Below, in pieces: positions 12,895-22,882 of a DNA stretch of 64,000 nt. Under the pieces are notes generated by a model that worked only from the letters and a program-made list of their open reading frames with translations, made no database searches and had not been told where the DNA came from. How positions within the stretch are numbered: the stretch's first letter is position 1; each line of letters opens with the position of its first letter. A program made the position numbers and the translations under genes. The stretch covers positions 1,302,001 to 1,366,000 of the forward strand of contig OZ025276.1 in the NCBI GenBank assembly GCA_964019165.1, given 5' to 3'. Source of the DNA: Mastigias papua (lineage: Eukaryota; Cnidaria; Scyphozoa; Rhizostomeae; Mastigiidae).

Positions 12895-13512
12895 ATGAAC
12901 TGGATTGGCGAGGATGACTTCAATATCTTTATTGATGAGGTTGAGACAATCCACAATGCAATACAAGAAGAGGCTGAACAAGAAGTACTCGATGCAAACG
13001 TCAACGGTGAAGATGATAGTGATCTAGCAAATATAGCTATACATTCCTGCAATAGTAATCTGGAGGATTTTCAGGTAACACTTACACCTTCCCAGTTACA
13101 GGCTTATGACTATATTACACAGGCATTATCCACCGGTAAGCAACTATTAACAGCACTTATTGGTGCAGCAGGCACTGGCAAGAGCTACCTCCTCAAAGGA
13201 CTAATAGAACATGCACAGACTATTCTACACTTAACACCACATGAATTAGCAACAACAGGTGTAGCCGTGCACTTAATAGGTGGTGAAACAGTGCATCACT
13301 TATTCCAGATGGATATTACTTGTAAAAGTCGTCTAGAACCAGGTACCATAGAATATGATCTTATAACTAATAGTGATCTCATAGTCATTGATGAATTTTC
13401 CCTCCTTGAAATGACACCATTCTTGACCATTGACCACATTTTGCGACCTCCAGCTATAGAGCTAGATATCTTTGACACTTTTTATGGAAGAAGTTTGAAA
13501 GTATCGTACTAA
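12895..13512 (+). pseudogene. Helitron PIF1-like helicase, N-terminal half
   Basis: An acidic linker is followed by LTPSQLQAYDYI and Walker A GAAGTGKSYLL (near 13165-13197), then TGVAVHLIGGETVHHLF and Walker B LIVIDEFSLLE (near 13375-13408). These are the ordered motifs of SF1B PIF1/RecD helicases used by Helitrons. The segment lacks the usual GDxxQL box after Walker B: the frame runs straight into PPAIEL, so an internal deletion is likely. It ends at 13512. Confidence 0.75.
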
Positions 13513-14197
13513 AGGATGTTGAGGCGAGATGACAAGGCATTTCAAACGCTTCTGAGCACTATATGCATGGGTAAAACAACCCCCAACAGTAACTCCACAT
13601 TAGCATCGAAGCTTCTTCCCATCATCGATAGCACACATTGATCTTGATGATCCCAGAGCTGCAAGTATATGTTCACTTAGAAAAGAGAGGGATGTGTGGA
13701 ACAAATTATTTCTAGGCAAACTAAACACTGAGGCGCATACCTTTGAAGCACAGGACACAGACACTACTGGCAATCCTATTCCAGACAAGGAGAAGTGTCA
13801 CATTCAATGGTTCCACAGAGAACGGCTTGAAGACACTCTAACATTAAAAGTTGGTGCAAGATTAGTCTTATGCAAAAACATCGATACGGAAAATGGGTGG
13901 CTAAATGGCACATTAGCAACTGTCATAAAGATAGAGCAGACCTTCATTGTCATACAACACCTTCAGATGCACAGAAAAACTGTTATAACAAGGATGAACC
14001 AAACTGTGTCCTTTCTTGGATCTCCCATACAATATGTTGGTACACAATGTCCTCTCATTTTAGGCTGGGCATTAACTGTTCATAAGGTGCAAGGGATGAC
14101 TCGTCACATAGCATACATACAAGTGAACAAGAATTTCTTTGCTAGTGGCCAAGCATATAATAATAATAATGGAAACAGTCATATTTCATTCACTTAA
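13513..14197 (+). pseudogene. Helitron PIF1-like helicase, C-terminal half
   Basis: After a scrambled 180-bp join, the frame opens near 13660. It carries SLRKERDVWNKL, then GARLVLCKNIDTENGWLNGT, and ends with LGWALTVHKVQGMT (near 14068-14100), the conserved C-terminal PIF1 motif. The stop is at 14195-14197. Together with the half at 12895 it makes a shortened helicase, since the middle is partly deleted. Confidence 0.75.
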
Positions 14198-14201
14198 AGT
14201 A

Positions 14202-14245
14202 CACTTACAAATCTCACTATTACAAGGTAATTTGTAAGTGGCTAG
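14202..14245 (+). other. Helitron 3' terminal hairpin and CTAG end
   Basis: cacttacaaat (14202-14212) pairs perfectly with atttgtaagtg (14230-14240), an 11-bp stem with a 17-nt loop. The tetranucleotide CTAG follows at 14242-14245, matching the CTRR rule for Helitron 3' ends, where the hairpin acts as the transposition terminator. The next base is C instead of the usual T. Confidence 0.75.
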
Positions 14246-14344
14246 CCTGGGTTACAATACATGAGAAAAATCGTAAATAACAAGTGGTGTATAGAAAACA
14301 AACAAGAAAAACAACATAACAAAAAGAAAACAAAAACAATAACA

Positions 14345-15202
14345 TTAAAAGTAGAATAGATCAGGGTTGTTCCATGGTTTATTTCTGCAGCAGAAGATGT
14401 AGTAGGTTGAACGGATTGAAATTGTAGATAACGTAGAAATGAGGAAGCGTTTGTGGTGGTTATCAATAGAGAGGGAGTCACACATTTCAAGAAACGACAG
14501 ACAAGAGTTTGCGTAAATCCCAAGAGAGCTCATGGTGAGGTTTACAAAAGTGACAGAGTTGTACTGACTTCTTAGATCTGAGACTAGTTGTGAGTATTTC
14601 AAGTGCTTCCTTTCTGCATTGTTGTTTAGATTTGTCTCAAAACCAATCGTGAGTTCTAAAATGTAAAGACAGTTTTCCTTGGTATGTAGAAGTAGGTCAG
14701 GACGTAAAGTATTTCCGGTTATGATTGAAGGTGAAGGGAAACCTGGAATGTCCGCATACATTGACGATCCTTCAACCACTTTTAAGGATGTGGCTAGACA
14801 ATTGAGTACAGAGTTGTGACGCCAAGTGTACCGACCTTGTTCAAGGTAAACTTTGCAGCCTGCTACAACATGAAGTAAAGTTTCAGGAAGAAGACAACAT
14901 TGGCAGTCAGACGATTGGCTCAGCTTCCATAGATTAAGATTTTTGCGAGTAGATAGAGTGTTATTGAGATATGTTATGGTAAAGTTGAAGATGTTTGTTG
15001 GTAGATTACTCTGTGCTAGAGACCAGATTCCATGCAGTTTTTTGAATGAATGATCCAACAAGAATGAAAGTAGGGCACCTTGAGATGGCAAATTGTGTAT
15101 CAAGCGCTCCTTGTTGTCCAATGTAACTGCTTTCAGTACCTCTTTGGTATTGCGATATATGTCATATTGCAGGTTTGTTCCATTACTAGTGTTTTTCCAC
15201 AA
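14345..15202 (-). pseudogene. LINE A ORF: C-terminal restriction-like endonuclease
   Basis: A CCHC knuckle (C-x-C-C..ETLLHVVAGC near 14870-14920) precedes the PD-(D/E)XK signature LRPDLLLHTKENCLYILELT (14655-14715), where Asp and Glu would bind metal. It ends CCRNKPWNNPDLFYF, stop at 14345. This endonuclease nicks the target for target-primed reverse transcription in RLE LINEs. The domain is open across 285 codons. Confidence 0.75.
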
Positions 15203-16035
15203 GGTCTGAACATAACATTAGGGGAAGATCGAAGTATATTGCGAGAGACAGTTTGGCACTGAGTGACTTTGACAGAAGGCAGTTTAAGATGTAGACCAAA
15301 GTGATTTTTAGTAAGGACTACACTTGTCACTGTTGCACTGACAGGAAGGTCAAGCCATCGGCGAATATATTTGGATACAAGATTGTCAAGATTATCTGAG
15401 ACCCACGTTTTAGGTAGATCTGCAACAGTAAAATGCCATGACACTTTGGATAGTACATATCTGTGGTAAACTAACAGTTTATTTTTTGGATGCAGAGGCA
15501 GATCATCGATTCCTTTCATGACCGTGGAGAAGAGAGAAAGTAGTTGTGACTTATGCATTTCATTACTCATGTTAAAATCAAAGAAGCGACCAAGGTATTT
15601 AAAAGATTCACCATTTTTGACAGGAGGAGCAGTTTGTTTATCAAGTAAAAGCTTAGGCTGAAACTGAATGGATCTTGTTGAATACTTTCTAACACCAAAA
15701 GTGATACATTTATCAACCCATATGACAAAATTTGCCCATTGACACCATCTTGTAAAGCAGTTAAGTAGAATTTGGTTCTCTTTTTCGCCGCTGGTAATAA
15801 CAGCTGCATCATCAGCAAACTGAAACCAATGCACTGGCTGAAACATGCGATCATTTTCGTCATGGACAGAAAAACCGAGATGTTTATATTTTTCAGCTTT
15901 GATAAACTGAATAAATGTGTTGAAACAAAGATTAACAAGAAGAGGGCTCAGGCAGTCTCCCTGAAGGACACCTCGGCGAACAGAGATAGCGGGGGTTTGA
16001 AATTCGTCTGTGATAATGGAAGTCTTGAAGTCCAA
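15133..16035 (-). pseudogene. LINE A ORF: RT palm with FADD box
   Basis: This continues the RT in a new frame. It holds VRRGVLQGDCLSPLLVNLCF (motif B) and FQFADDAAVITS (motif C, about 15795-15826) with both catalytic Asp present, then the thumb ending with LHLKLPSVKVTQCQT. A frameshift near 15170 passes into the endonuclease frame. Confidence 0.8.
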
Positions 16036-16049
16036 ATATAAGCTAGAGA

Positions 16050-17600
16050 TCAGGGCTGTACATGGGAAGGTATGTGATGGTACGATAGTACAGATGCAAG
16101 TACATTATGATGACCTTCACCAAAAGCATTTTTAAGGTCTAACAGGGTTATTACGAGAGAGCGTTGTTTAATTCGAGCTCTGTTTATTACATGGCTCATA
16201 AAAGATGTGTGTTCTACTGTCCCAGAAATATTTGAAGTGAAGCCTGTCTGAATCTGATTTTCAATAAAATTGTTTTGTTTCAGAAAGTTGAAGATCACAT
16301 TTCTTATACATGATGTAAATACCTTCAATGGAACAGAGTCTAATGTTATTGGTCTGAAATTTGCAGGATCATTCGTTGCACCTTTCTTATGGATAAGTAT
16401 TGTCGCTGCTTTTTTCCATTCCGGAGGGACTCTACCAGAAAGCCAAATAACGCGAATGATTTCAGTGAGAAAAGTTCGGAGATATGGGCAACGCTTAAAA
16501 CAGATGATAGAAATCTTACCAAGGGGGCAAGGGGAAGTAGAAGCTTTCATACGTCGTATGATTGACGTTATTGTCTGATACAATGGAGGGTTCATGTCAA
16601 AAGGATAGGTAGGTTCGCTAAAGTGTGGAATCCAAGAGGGAATAGCAAATATTCTGTTAGACTTTAAAGCAGAAAATGTCTTACAGAAGTAATCAGTACA
16701 GCATGTTACAGGAAAAGATGGGAGGAGTGACTGCATGCTCTGCATATAACAACGTTTGACATATTGCCAGAAATGATTAGATATAAACCTGTCGTGATTG
16801 GTGATATTTGAAGTATGATTGACAGGTTCATGACGGTTGAGCTGTTTGCGAAAGCGGGAAGATACGACTTTAATGTCTGGTATAGGTGCGTTAGAAGATT
16901 TCAAAAATTTAAGGTGTCTCTTTAGGTCTTTAGTTAGAAAGTCCTTGTATTTATTTTCCAAGTCCTTATCACAGCTGTCTACGGTGCCATAGGTTTCCTT
17001 AAAGTACTTGTAAATGGTTGTGCTCATCATCTTGACTATGTCGTTAACTGAGGATTCATTCACAACTACGTTCACAAATGTTGACTTGAAAAAGGTATTT
17101 GCCAACAACCATTCATTATCCGATCTTGGGAGACGAACTCCTGGAGTAATTTCAAAATGATCTGCAAGATACACTTCTGGGCATTCCTCAGTCTCACAAA
17201 AGCTTTCATCAATCGTTGACTCTTCCTCGCCTACGTTGTGTACAAGTTTGCAACTCCTCTGATGGATATGGAGTTCTTTTACTCCTTTGCATGATTTACC
17301 GCAACAACATCTAATACTGGCAATATCGATGGTACAAACAGGAGATTCTTTACCAGTGATAAGAGGGATATTTACCTCTCTGCATGGACCAGTATTGTTA
17401 TTATGAACACATTGTTTACATCACCATTGATGTCGGCCTAACGCAACAAACTCCTTTCCACAAAACGAACAAATCGCAAACAAAGCAAAAAGTACAATAA
17501 TATAAGAGCGGACCATGGTTTTTCTTAGTTCCCAATACTGAAGTCCGTTGATGAATGCCAAACTGAATGCGGAATAATGAAATCCAGGCTAAATAAACGA
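16050..17600 (-). pseudogene. LINE A ORF: zinc fingers and RT N-terminus
   Basis: The same frame runs from about 17600 to 16050 with one TGA near 17418. N-terminal CSFCGKEF..LGRHQW (17455 region) and CKQC are followed by CCCGKSCKG..LHIHQRSC (17270-17310), both C2H2-like fingers that bind target DNA in this family. The RT start follows, with WKKAATILIHKKG, NFRPITLDSVPLKVF and LLDLKNAFGEGHHN (RT motifs 0 to A). The catalytic Asp of motif A is in LLDLKNAF. Relatives have Arg where the TGA stands (HQW-stop-C). Confidence 0.75.
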
Positions 17601-17650
17601 TCTTAAAACAGGAGCCATGCACGGTAACGTCTTAACGCAACTGCTCAATG

Positions 17651-17670
17651 TTTTTTTTTTTTTTTTTTTT
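17651..17670 (-). repeat. Poly(T), likely poly(A) tail of LINE B
   Basis: Twenty consecutive T on the plus strand lie exactly between the 5' end of LINE A and the 3' UTR of minus-strand LINE B, as expected for the poly(A) tail of element B read on the other strand. Confidence 0.65.
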
Positions 17671-19003
17671 AAACTTCGAATTTATAAAATATATCAACTA
17701 AATCCTACAATCATACGTCTCACTAAAGTAGGCAACGTACAACTGGCTGTCAGGTATACTAAACAAGCATAGATTACATAAAAATATATATAAAGTAGAT
17801 AACATCAATATTAACGAGTATAGAAAAAAAAACAAAATTAAATAAAAATAAAAATAATAATAATGATTTCATATTTCTAATAAGTCGGGCTTTGTCCATG
17901 ATTTATTGCGGCAACAGAATATAAAGTAAGTACATCTAATAGTGATGTTGATAAGATGGGACAGAATGTGTTTTTGTGAATTGTTATTAAAACCTAAAGA
18001 TTTGAGAAGGTTAACAAAAGATTCAGAGGACGCACCAATAGTACCAACGGCACCTAGCGAAAGGTTAATAAATGAGACTTGATTATATTTTGAGAGTAAA
18101 GTTTGTCTTAGAGGATAATAGTTAGAGGCCTTACGATCACTATTGATTTTGATATTAGTTTCAAAGCCAATGGTGAGCTCAAGAATATATAAGATGTTAT
18201 CGTTAGTGAGTAAGATAAGGTCAGGCCGGAAGGAACTACCTGTGATAATAGAAGGGGATAGAAAAGAGTTAAGATCAGCGTACAGTGAACAATCTGGTAT
18301 TACAGACAGGGACTTGGCTATGAAATTAAGAACAGAATCGTGTCTCCAAGTATATCTTCCGTGTTCAAGGTACATCTTGCAACTAGATACAATATGTTGT
18401 AAAGTTTCGGACTGAAGACAGAAAGAACATGCTGATGATTGAACAATGGACCATTTACAGAGGTTTTTGCGAGTGGCTAGAGTGTTATTTAAATATTTAA
18501 GAGTGAAGTTAAAGATGTTCTTTGGCATTTTCTGATGAACAAGTGACCATAGTGTAGTAGTAGATTGAGAAGCAAATGTAAGGATGGATGAAATAACTAA
18601 TCCCTGCGATGTTAAGTCATTTGTAATACAATGGTGGTGATGGCTTTGAATAGATTTGAGAACTTGCATGGTGTTTCTGTGTTGATCATATTGGATGTTA
18701 GTAAAGGTATTTGAATCATGCCATAAAGATTGAATATCAGAGTTAGGAGATTTCAAAGCGTTTCGAATTATAGTTTGGCACTGAATGAACTTCGTTGAGG
18801 GAAGAATGAGATTTAAGCCATAGTTTGATTTGCTGATAATGAGAGTACTTAAAGTGGCGCTAATTGGTAGTTCAAACCATCCTCGCACATGCTTTCCAAC
18901 AATGTTATCCAGGTTTTCAACTACCCATGTTTTGCTTAGGTCTGCTATAGTAAAATGCCAAGAGATCGTAGAGAGAACAAAGCGATGGTAAAGTAGAAGT
19001 TTA
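17671..19003 (-). mobile_element. RLE-type LINE, element B (5' truncated)
   Basis: A sister of element A, in the same orientation, retaining only the RT thumb and the endonuclease plus a 3' UTR of about 200 bp. Its 5' side stops at 19003 within RT (LLLYHRFVLS frame), where a foldback half-copy begins. 5' truncation is the usual fate of LINE insertions, but here it may also result from the foldback rearrangement. Confidence 0.75.
17869..18888 (-). pseudogene. LINE B RT thumb and restriction-like endonuclease
   Basis: A 339-codon open frame, readable further upstream to about 19003. It shares many blocks with element A: GRYTWRHDSVLNF, SPSIITGSSFRPDLILL, ILELTIGFETN, CTYFIFCCRNKSW. The CCHC knuckle is C-x2-C..ETLQHIVSSC. 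The frame is intact, unlike element A, so this copy may be younger, but it lacks most of RT. Confidence 0.75.
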
Positions 19004-19288
19004 AGCTTAGTACTGATAGCCCGCTAGAACGCGGGCTTCCCTAGCCCCAGTTGAAATGTTGCATATTAGCCTTGGAAAGACTAACGCTGTGCCCCCATGA
19101 CTGTTGCATGGTCTGGTCGCATAGGATCACGAGAAGGTGACGTTATGGGCCTCTGCAATGGAGCACGTGACTTTCGGCCTTGCATTGTGCAAATCGAAGA
19201 CAATTGCCAGAAAAAATTGTGCAAAAAATGCTCTGATACCTGCGCTAGGCTACGGGGCAGTAAAGGGACAGGATGAAAATCAAGAAGC
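19004..19288 (+). mobile_element. Foldback element, half copy 1
   Basis: The sequence from AGCTTAGTACTGATAGCCCGC through ..CTACGGGGC plus a 28-nt spacer matches one arm and the loop of the complete palindrome at 48770-49363. It stops 3 bp into where the second arm should begin. A 7-bp hairpin (agcccgc..gcgggct) lies next to the terminus. It separates LINE B from another LINE scrap. No right terminus is present. Confidence 0.8.
19097..19276 (+). CDS. Small Cys-rich ORF in foldback element
   Basis: A 59-codon ORF starts MTVAWSGRIGSREGD and ends TGA at 19274-19276. Its core has cysteines spaced C-x8-C-x7-C-x4-C-x2-C-x3-C followed by ARLRGSKG. The copy at 40796-41020 (minus) has the same start and nearly the same protein, and the arms of the palindrome keep most of the core but lose the ATG. 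Whether it is translated is unknown. It may instead be a fragment of a captured exon, or chance openness in young copies. I recognise no domain. Confidence 0.3.
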   Translation: MTVAWSGRIGSREGDVMGLCNGARDFRPCIVQIEDNCQKKLCKKCSDTCARLRGSKGTG

Positions 19289-19778
19289 TAAAGAATTTCT
19301 GTCGCACAGTCTTTTTGGATCTGGTTTTGTGTAGTTTATATTTGTGTCCTCTTGTCCTGCTCGGCCCCTCCACTATCATTAGTTGTTCTATGTCGTAGTG
19401 TCCATGTATGTACTTGTATGTTTGAATCAAATCTCCTCTGAACCTTCTGTATATAAGGCGTATATAAGGCTGGGCAAATCCAGTCTCCTCAACCGATCCT
19501 CATACTTGTAGCATCTGAGCTCTGGTACCATTCTGGTTCCCCCTCTCTGAATGTTTTCATTGGTATCAATGTCTTTTTTATAGAAGGGTGCCCACACAAC
19601 ATTTGCATATTCTAGGTGAGGCCTTACCAATCCAACACATAATGATTTTAAACATGCTCATGTCACTTTGTTCAAAACTACGCTTTATTAAACCAAGAAT
19701 GCTGTTTGCTTTACTGGCAATGCGATCAACATGGTACCGAAAGTTCAGCTCAGTGTCGATATAAACTGTCTTCATACT
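19289..19778 (-). pseudogene. CR1/L2-like LINE RT C-terminus
   Basis: On the minus strand, frames read LVRPHLEYANVVWAPFY..ENIQR, YEDRLRRLDLPSL and MIQTYKYIHGHY, then TRGHKYKLHKTRSKKTVRQ. This is the conserved post-RT tail of CR1/L2/Rex-type LINEs. A frameshift lies near 19430 and another near 19600. The 3' part of the ORF is replaced at 19288 by the foldback half-copy. Confidence 0.75.
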
Positions 19779-19782
19779 TAGC

Positions 19783-20119
19783 AGTCAACCATACACAGCT
19801 ACATACTAGATACCTGGAAATATATAAGACCGAACAATTAAAACGCTTTCATAATTGTGACACACTGATATATCTATCAGGACGAATTCATTCTGAACTA
19901 CAATGATGGGTGAAAAACATAGAAAACCAGAATGGCCGCTCCATTTCTGATATTTTTGGATTTGATCACTGGCACTATGAAATCTACAGCGATGCCAGCA
20001 CATTAGGATGGGGAGCCACCCTGTTTAGACATAGTCAGCTTATTCAGAGAACTGGCGGTCACTGGTCCACACAAGAGACTAAACGTCATATCAACTATCT
20101 AGACTTAAAGGCAATATAG
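19783..20119 (+). pseudogene. DIRS RT C-terminus and RNase H start
   Basis: HTRYLEIYKTEQLKRF is followed by HSELQ-stop-WV, where relatives have LQWWV, so TGG became TGA at about 19904. Then comes the RNase H start YEIYSDASTLGWGATL and GGHWSTQETKRHINYLDLKA, with stop at 20119. The first RNase H Asp is in YSDAS and the Glu is replaced or lost near YLDLKA (usually YLELKA). Confidence 0.7.
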
Positions 20120-20139
20120 CTTCTATTCAAGGCTCTAAG

Positions 20140-20778
20140 GTTCACGTAAAATGTAATAATACAACAGCTATTTCCCATATACATACATTTGGGAGCTGTC
20201 ACAATGTGTCTCTTAATTATTTAAGCCAACACATTTGGCTTTGGTGCATTGACTACAGAGTCTCCTCAAATGCACTTCATATCTCTGGACTAGATAATCT
20301 AATCGCAGATGCCATGTCTCTCACAGTTAGCGATAACATCGAGTGGAGTCTTAACACTGACATATTTCACCGTTTATGCCAAGAAATCGGGACACCACAC
20401 ATAGATTTATTTGCTTCACGATTGAACAGAAAACTCAATCGCTATTTCTCATGGTGTCCTGATCCCTTTTGCTCTGGTGTAAATGCATTTGCCCACCCAT
20501 GGGATAATATCTATGGGTATGCCTTTCCACCCTTCAACCAAATAAGTAAAATCTTTTACAAGTTAACTCACCACTCATCTTGGACAATAATGCTGATTTG
20601 TCCCTTGTGGTCTAGCCAGCCATGGTTTCCAAGCTTGTCTTCTTACTTAATTGAATGTCCATTATTATTGCCACCTTCTACATTACTCAGTAATCCTGGA
20701 TACCCAGATGCCGTTCACCCTCTACTTCCACAGATCCACCTCATCAGTTGCAAGGTATTAGCCAACAACTATCTCTGA
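20140..20778 (+). pseudogene. DIRS RNase H end and downstream domain
   Basis: After a frameshift it continues with ISGLDNLIADAMS (RNase H C-terminal ADxLSR motif), then GTPHIDLFASRLNRKLNRYF, GYAFPPFNQISKI and SQPWFPSLSSYLIECPLLLP. These blocks are conserved between RNase H and recombinase in DIRS pol proteins. Confidence 0.8.
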
Positions 20779-21615
20779 ACCAACTATCACCACAGGCTTT
20801 TGAAATCATGCTCGCCAGCTGGAAAAGAAACACACAGAAGAACTACTTGTCAATCCTTCGCCAGTGGTTATCATTTTGCATGGAACGGCATTACGATTCC
20901 AGTGCTCCATCTGTGACTTCTGTCTTGACTTTTTTGACTTCAATGTATGAATGAGGCATCGGACACTCACAAGTAAATAAAACACATAGTGCATTGTCAG
21001 TTATATATCCTGACGTTGCTATTGGCAAACATCCACTCATTTCACGGTTTGTTCAAGGTGTACAGAATCTGAGATCAGGACAGGTCAAATACCCATTATT
21101 ATCATACCTTATCTTTAATTGACTCTCGGTACATATTCTTTTTTGATTCTGCAACGTACTTATACATATGTGATTTAAAAGGTCAACACGATATACCTTG
21201 CTTTGTAATCACACAACGATCTGAAACGGAGAAAGATTGCCTACACACTGTGGACATGTTAAAGCTATATTTAAGAAAGACGCGTTCCATACGCAAAGAT
21301 CCACAGCTATTTCTAAGCTGCCGACCCCCGTATAAATCGGTTACAATGGACACTCTGGCACGCTGGATTTGCAGTGTTATGACAGATGCCCATATTGACA
21401 TTTCGGTTTTTGGTATTCACAGTGTCAGGGGGGCATCTGCCTCCTTTGCCTTGCAACAGAATGTCCCAAGTGACAGTGTCCTACAATGTGGTGATTGGTC
21501 ATGCCTAAATACTTTTTCAAAACAGTATGGTCGTATCAACAAGTGTTTGTCATCCAGTGAACTGTCAAAAGCTATTCCTCAGCATTCAAATGACTCCTCG
21601 TCGAAAAACCACTAG
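20748..21615 (+). pseudogene. DIRS tyrosine recombinase
   Basis: The core-binding region (ASWKRNTQKNYLSILRQW, 20810-20960) passes a TGA at 20952-20954. The catalytic part at 21250-21615 shows GIHSVRGASASFAL (H-x2-R box) and GDWSCLNTFSKQYGR, where the Tyr nucleophile is the one before GR. The intervening Arg I region (21060-21200) is broken by stops. The enzyme would insert circular DNA by strand exchange; this copy is inactive. Confidence 0.75.
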
Positions 21616-22344
21616 TATTGGTATTTACCGCACTTAACATTTATGTTATATTGAGTTGGCATGTCTTATGACGAACATCCTTAGATTTATCTCAGTTATT
21701 CAATATCTATAGTTGTGTGTTTGCATGAGTATTTCTTATGTTAGATGCAAAAAGTTGCTACAAAGTCTCTAGTCAGTATGTACTCAGCTGTGCTCTGCAT
21801 AGCGAGCCTTGATGCAGAGAGGAGGCAAGGGAGAAATCTTACTTGGAGGAGACTCGACAAACTCCGATTTGAGTTCTCTGAGCCTCCTCATAGCATCAAG
21901 GTCGCTGTGCACCCACCCTGCCCTGCCCTTTAGCTTTTTGCATGTCGTTTGGTCCTTTAGCTTTTCTGTAAAAAACTGAGGAGGTGATTCACGTGGAGGT
22001 ATGATATAGCTCTTTTTTGATTGCTGTCAAAAGTGGGTTGGAATAGCCCATAGGAAGATATCTCTAGTCAGTAAGTACTTAGCTGTGATGAGGCTCGGAG
22101 AACTCAAATCAGAGTTCATCGAGTCTCCTCCACTTAAGATTTCTTAGGCATACCACAATCCATCAAATACTGCATTGTACTGCGAAGAATGAGCCCTGTA
22201 GAGCCAACAACAATAGGATATACGTTAACCTCCTTGTAGTACTGATCTACTGCATCTGTCAGAGCTTCATACTTTGCGACTTTAGCGACAGCTGACTCCT
22301 CCATACACAAATCATAAGGACATGCTATAACTGATGACAACACA
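21616..22344. other. LINE scraps with an inverted duplicate
   Basis: Minus-strand 22134-22343 reads MLSSVIACPYDLCMEESAV..YPIVVGSTGLIL, resembling the C-terminal tail that some LINE RTs carry (VYPIVVGSTG box). A 63-bp block at 21833-21895 (plus, frame LTWRRLDKLRFEFSEP) recurs inverted at 22086-22145, joined to that tail. The pieces look like two remnants of one family in opposite orientation. Confidence 0.45.
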
Positions 22345-22882
22345 TTGATTGGTCTTAAGAACTAAATCCGGTTTTAGCCTTCTCAGTGTCGGATTGCAAT
22401 CCAGTTGATGAAATGATGTATATACTGGTTTATTATTGTATACCTCTGCCCAGTACGATTTTAGTTCCTGTTCTACTTTATCTACTAGTTTATCATGTCT
22501 CCTTGAATAATTGTTTCGGAACTATTTGCAGCTATTCAGCACATGTGACATACTTTCAACTTCATATACATCTAATGAACAGACTTGTGAAACACTTTCA
22601 TACCACTTTGACAAAGTATCATTGCAGGATAGCACATTATGCATACATACATACATACATGCATACACATACACACATACATAATATATCTATATACTAT
22701 TTATTATCATTATATTATTCTGTGCTATCTATTACACCGTATACTTTTCCATACTTCCTATATCTATACACTTCATTATGTATCAGTCTAGGTATTGTAC
22801 TGGAGACGGACCACTATAGCCCTCTTCAAACAAAACATAGCGTCAGAAATGAGTATTGCACCAGAGAAAGACTTCATTCTTA
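22345..22882. other. Left flank of Harbinger insertion, CATA repeat
   Basis: T/C/A-rich DNA with a (CATA)n microsatellite at about 22641-22684. A plus-strand ORF 22386-22883 runs into the transposon. Across the insertion its frame continues into 29423 onward, but I recognise no protein. TTA at 22880-22882 is the target duplication. Confidence 0.4.

Larger units (their letters stand above)
9586..14245 (+). mobile_element. Degenerate Helitron (Rep-helicase element)
   Basis: In order on the plus strand: an N-terminal cysteine-bearing protein, a HUH-type Rep region, the Rep tyrosine motif, PIF1 helicase halves, and an 11-bp hairpin followed by CTAG. CTRR preceded by a hairpin is the classic Helitron 3' terminus. 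The 5' end (normally TC) is not located and may lie upstream of 9586. Stops and frameshifts break every segment, so the copy is not autonomous. Confidence 0.8.
14246..17650 (-). mobile_element. RLE-type LINE (R2/NeSL-like), element A
   Basis: A nearly complete non-LTR retrotransposon on the minus strand. From 17600 leftwards it has N-terminal zinc fingers, a reverse transcriptase and a C-terminal restriction-like endonuclease. There is no AP endonuclease. Zinc finger plus RT plus RLE is the layout of the R2/NeSL/CRE-type LINEs. At least two frameshifts (near 16040 and 15170) and one TGA in the zinc-finger region disable it. The 3' UTR (14246-14344) is A-rich on the plus strand and shows no clear tail. 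Confidence 0.75.
19780..21615 (+). mobile_element. DIRS-like retrotransposon, 3' half
   Basis: In order: RT end and RNase H, the DIRS-specific domain after RNase H, then a tyrosine recombinase. This combination is diagnostic of DIRS elements, which integrate by recombinase instead of DDE integrase. The 5' half (Gag, most of RT) is missing; the left boundary abuts a LINE scrap. Several stops and frameshifts are present. Inverted or split repeats expected at the DIRS ends were not identified. Confidence 0.75.

Noticed and set aside
22641..22684. CRISPR-like array
   Set aside because: A simple CATA microsatellite without spacers.
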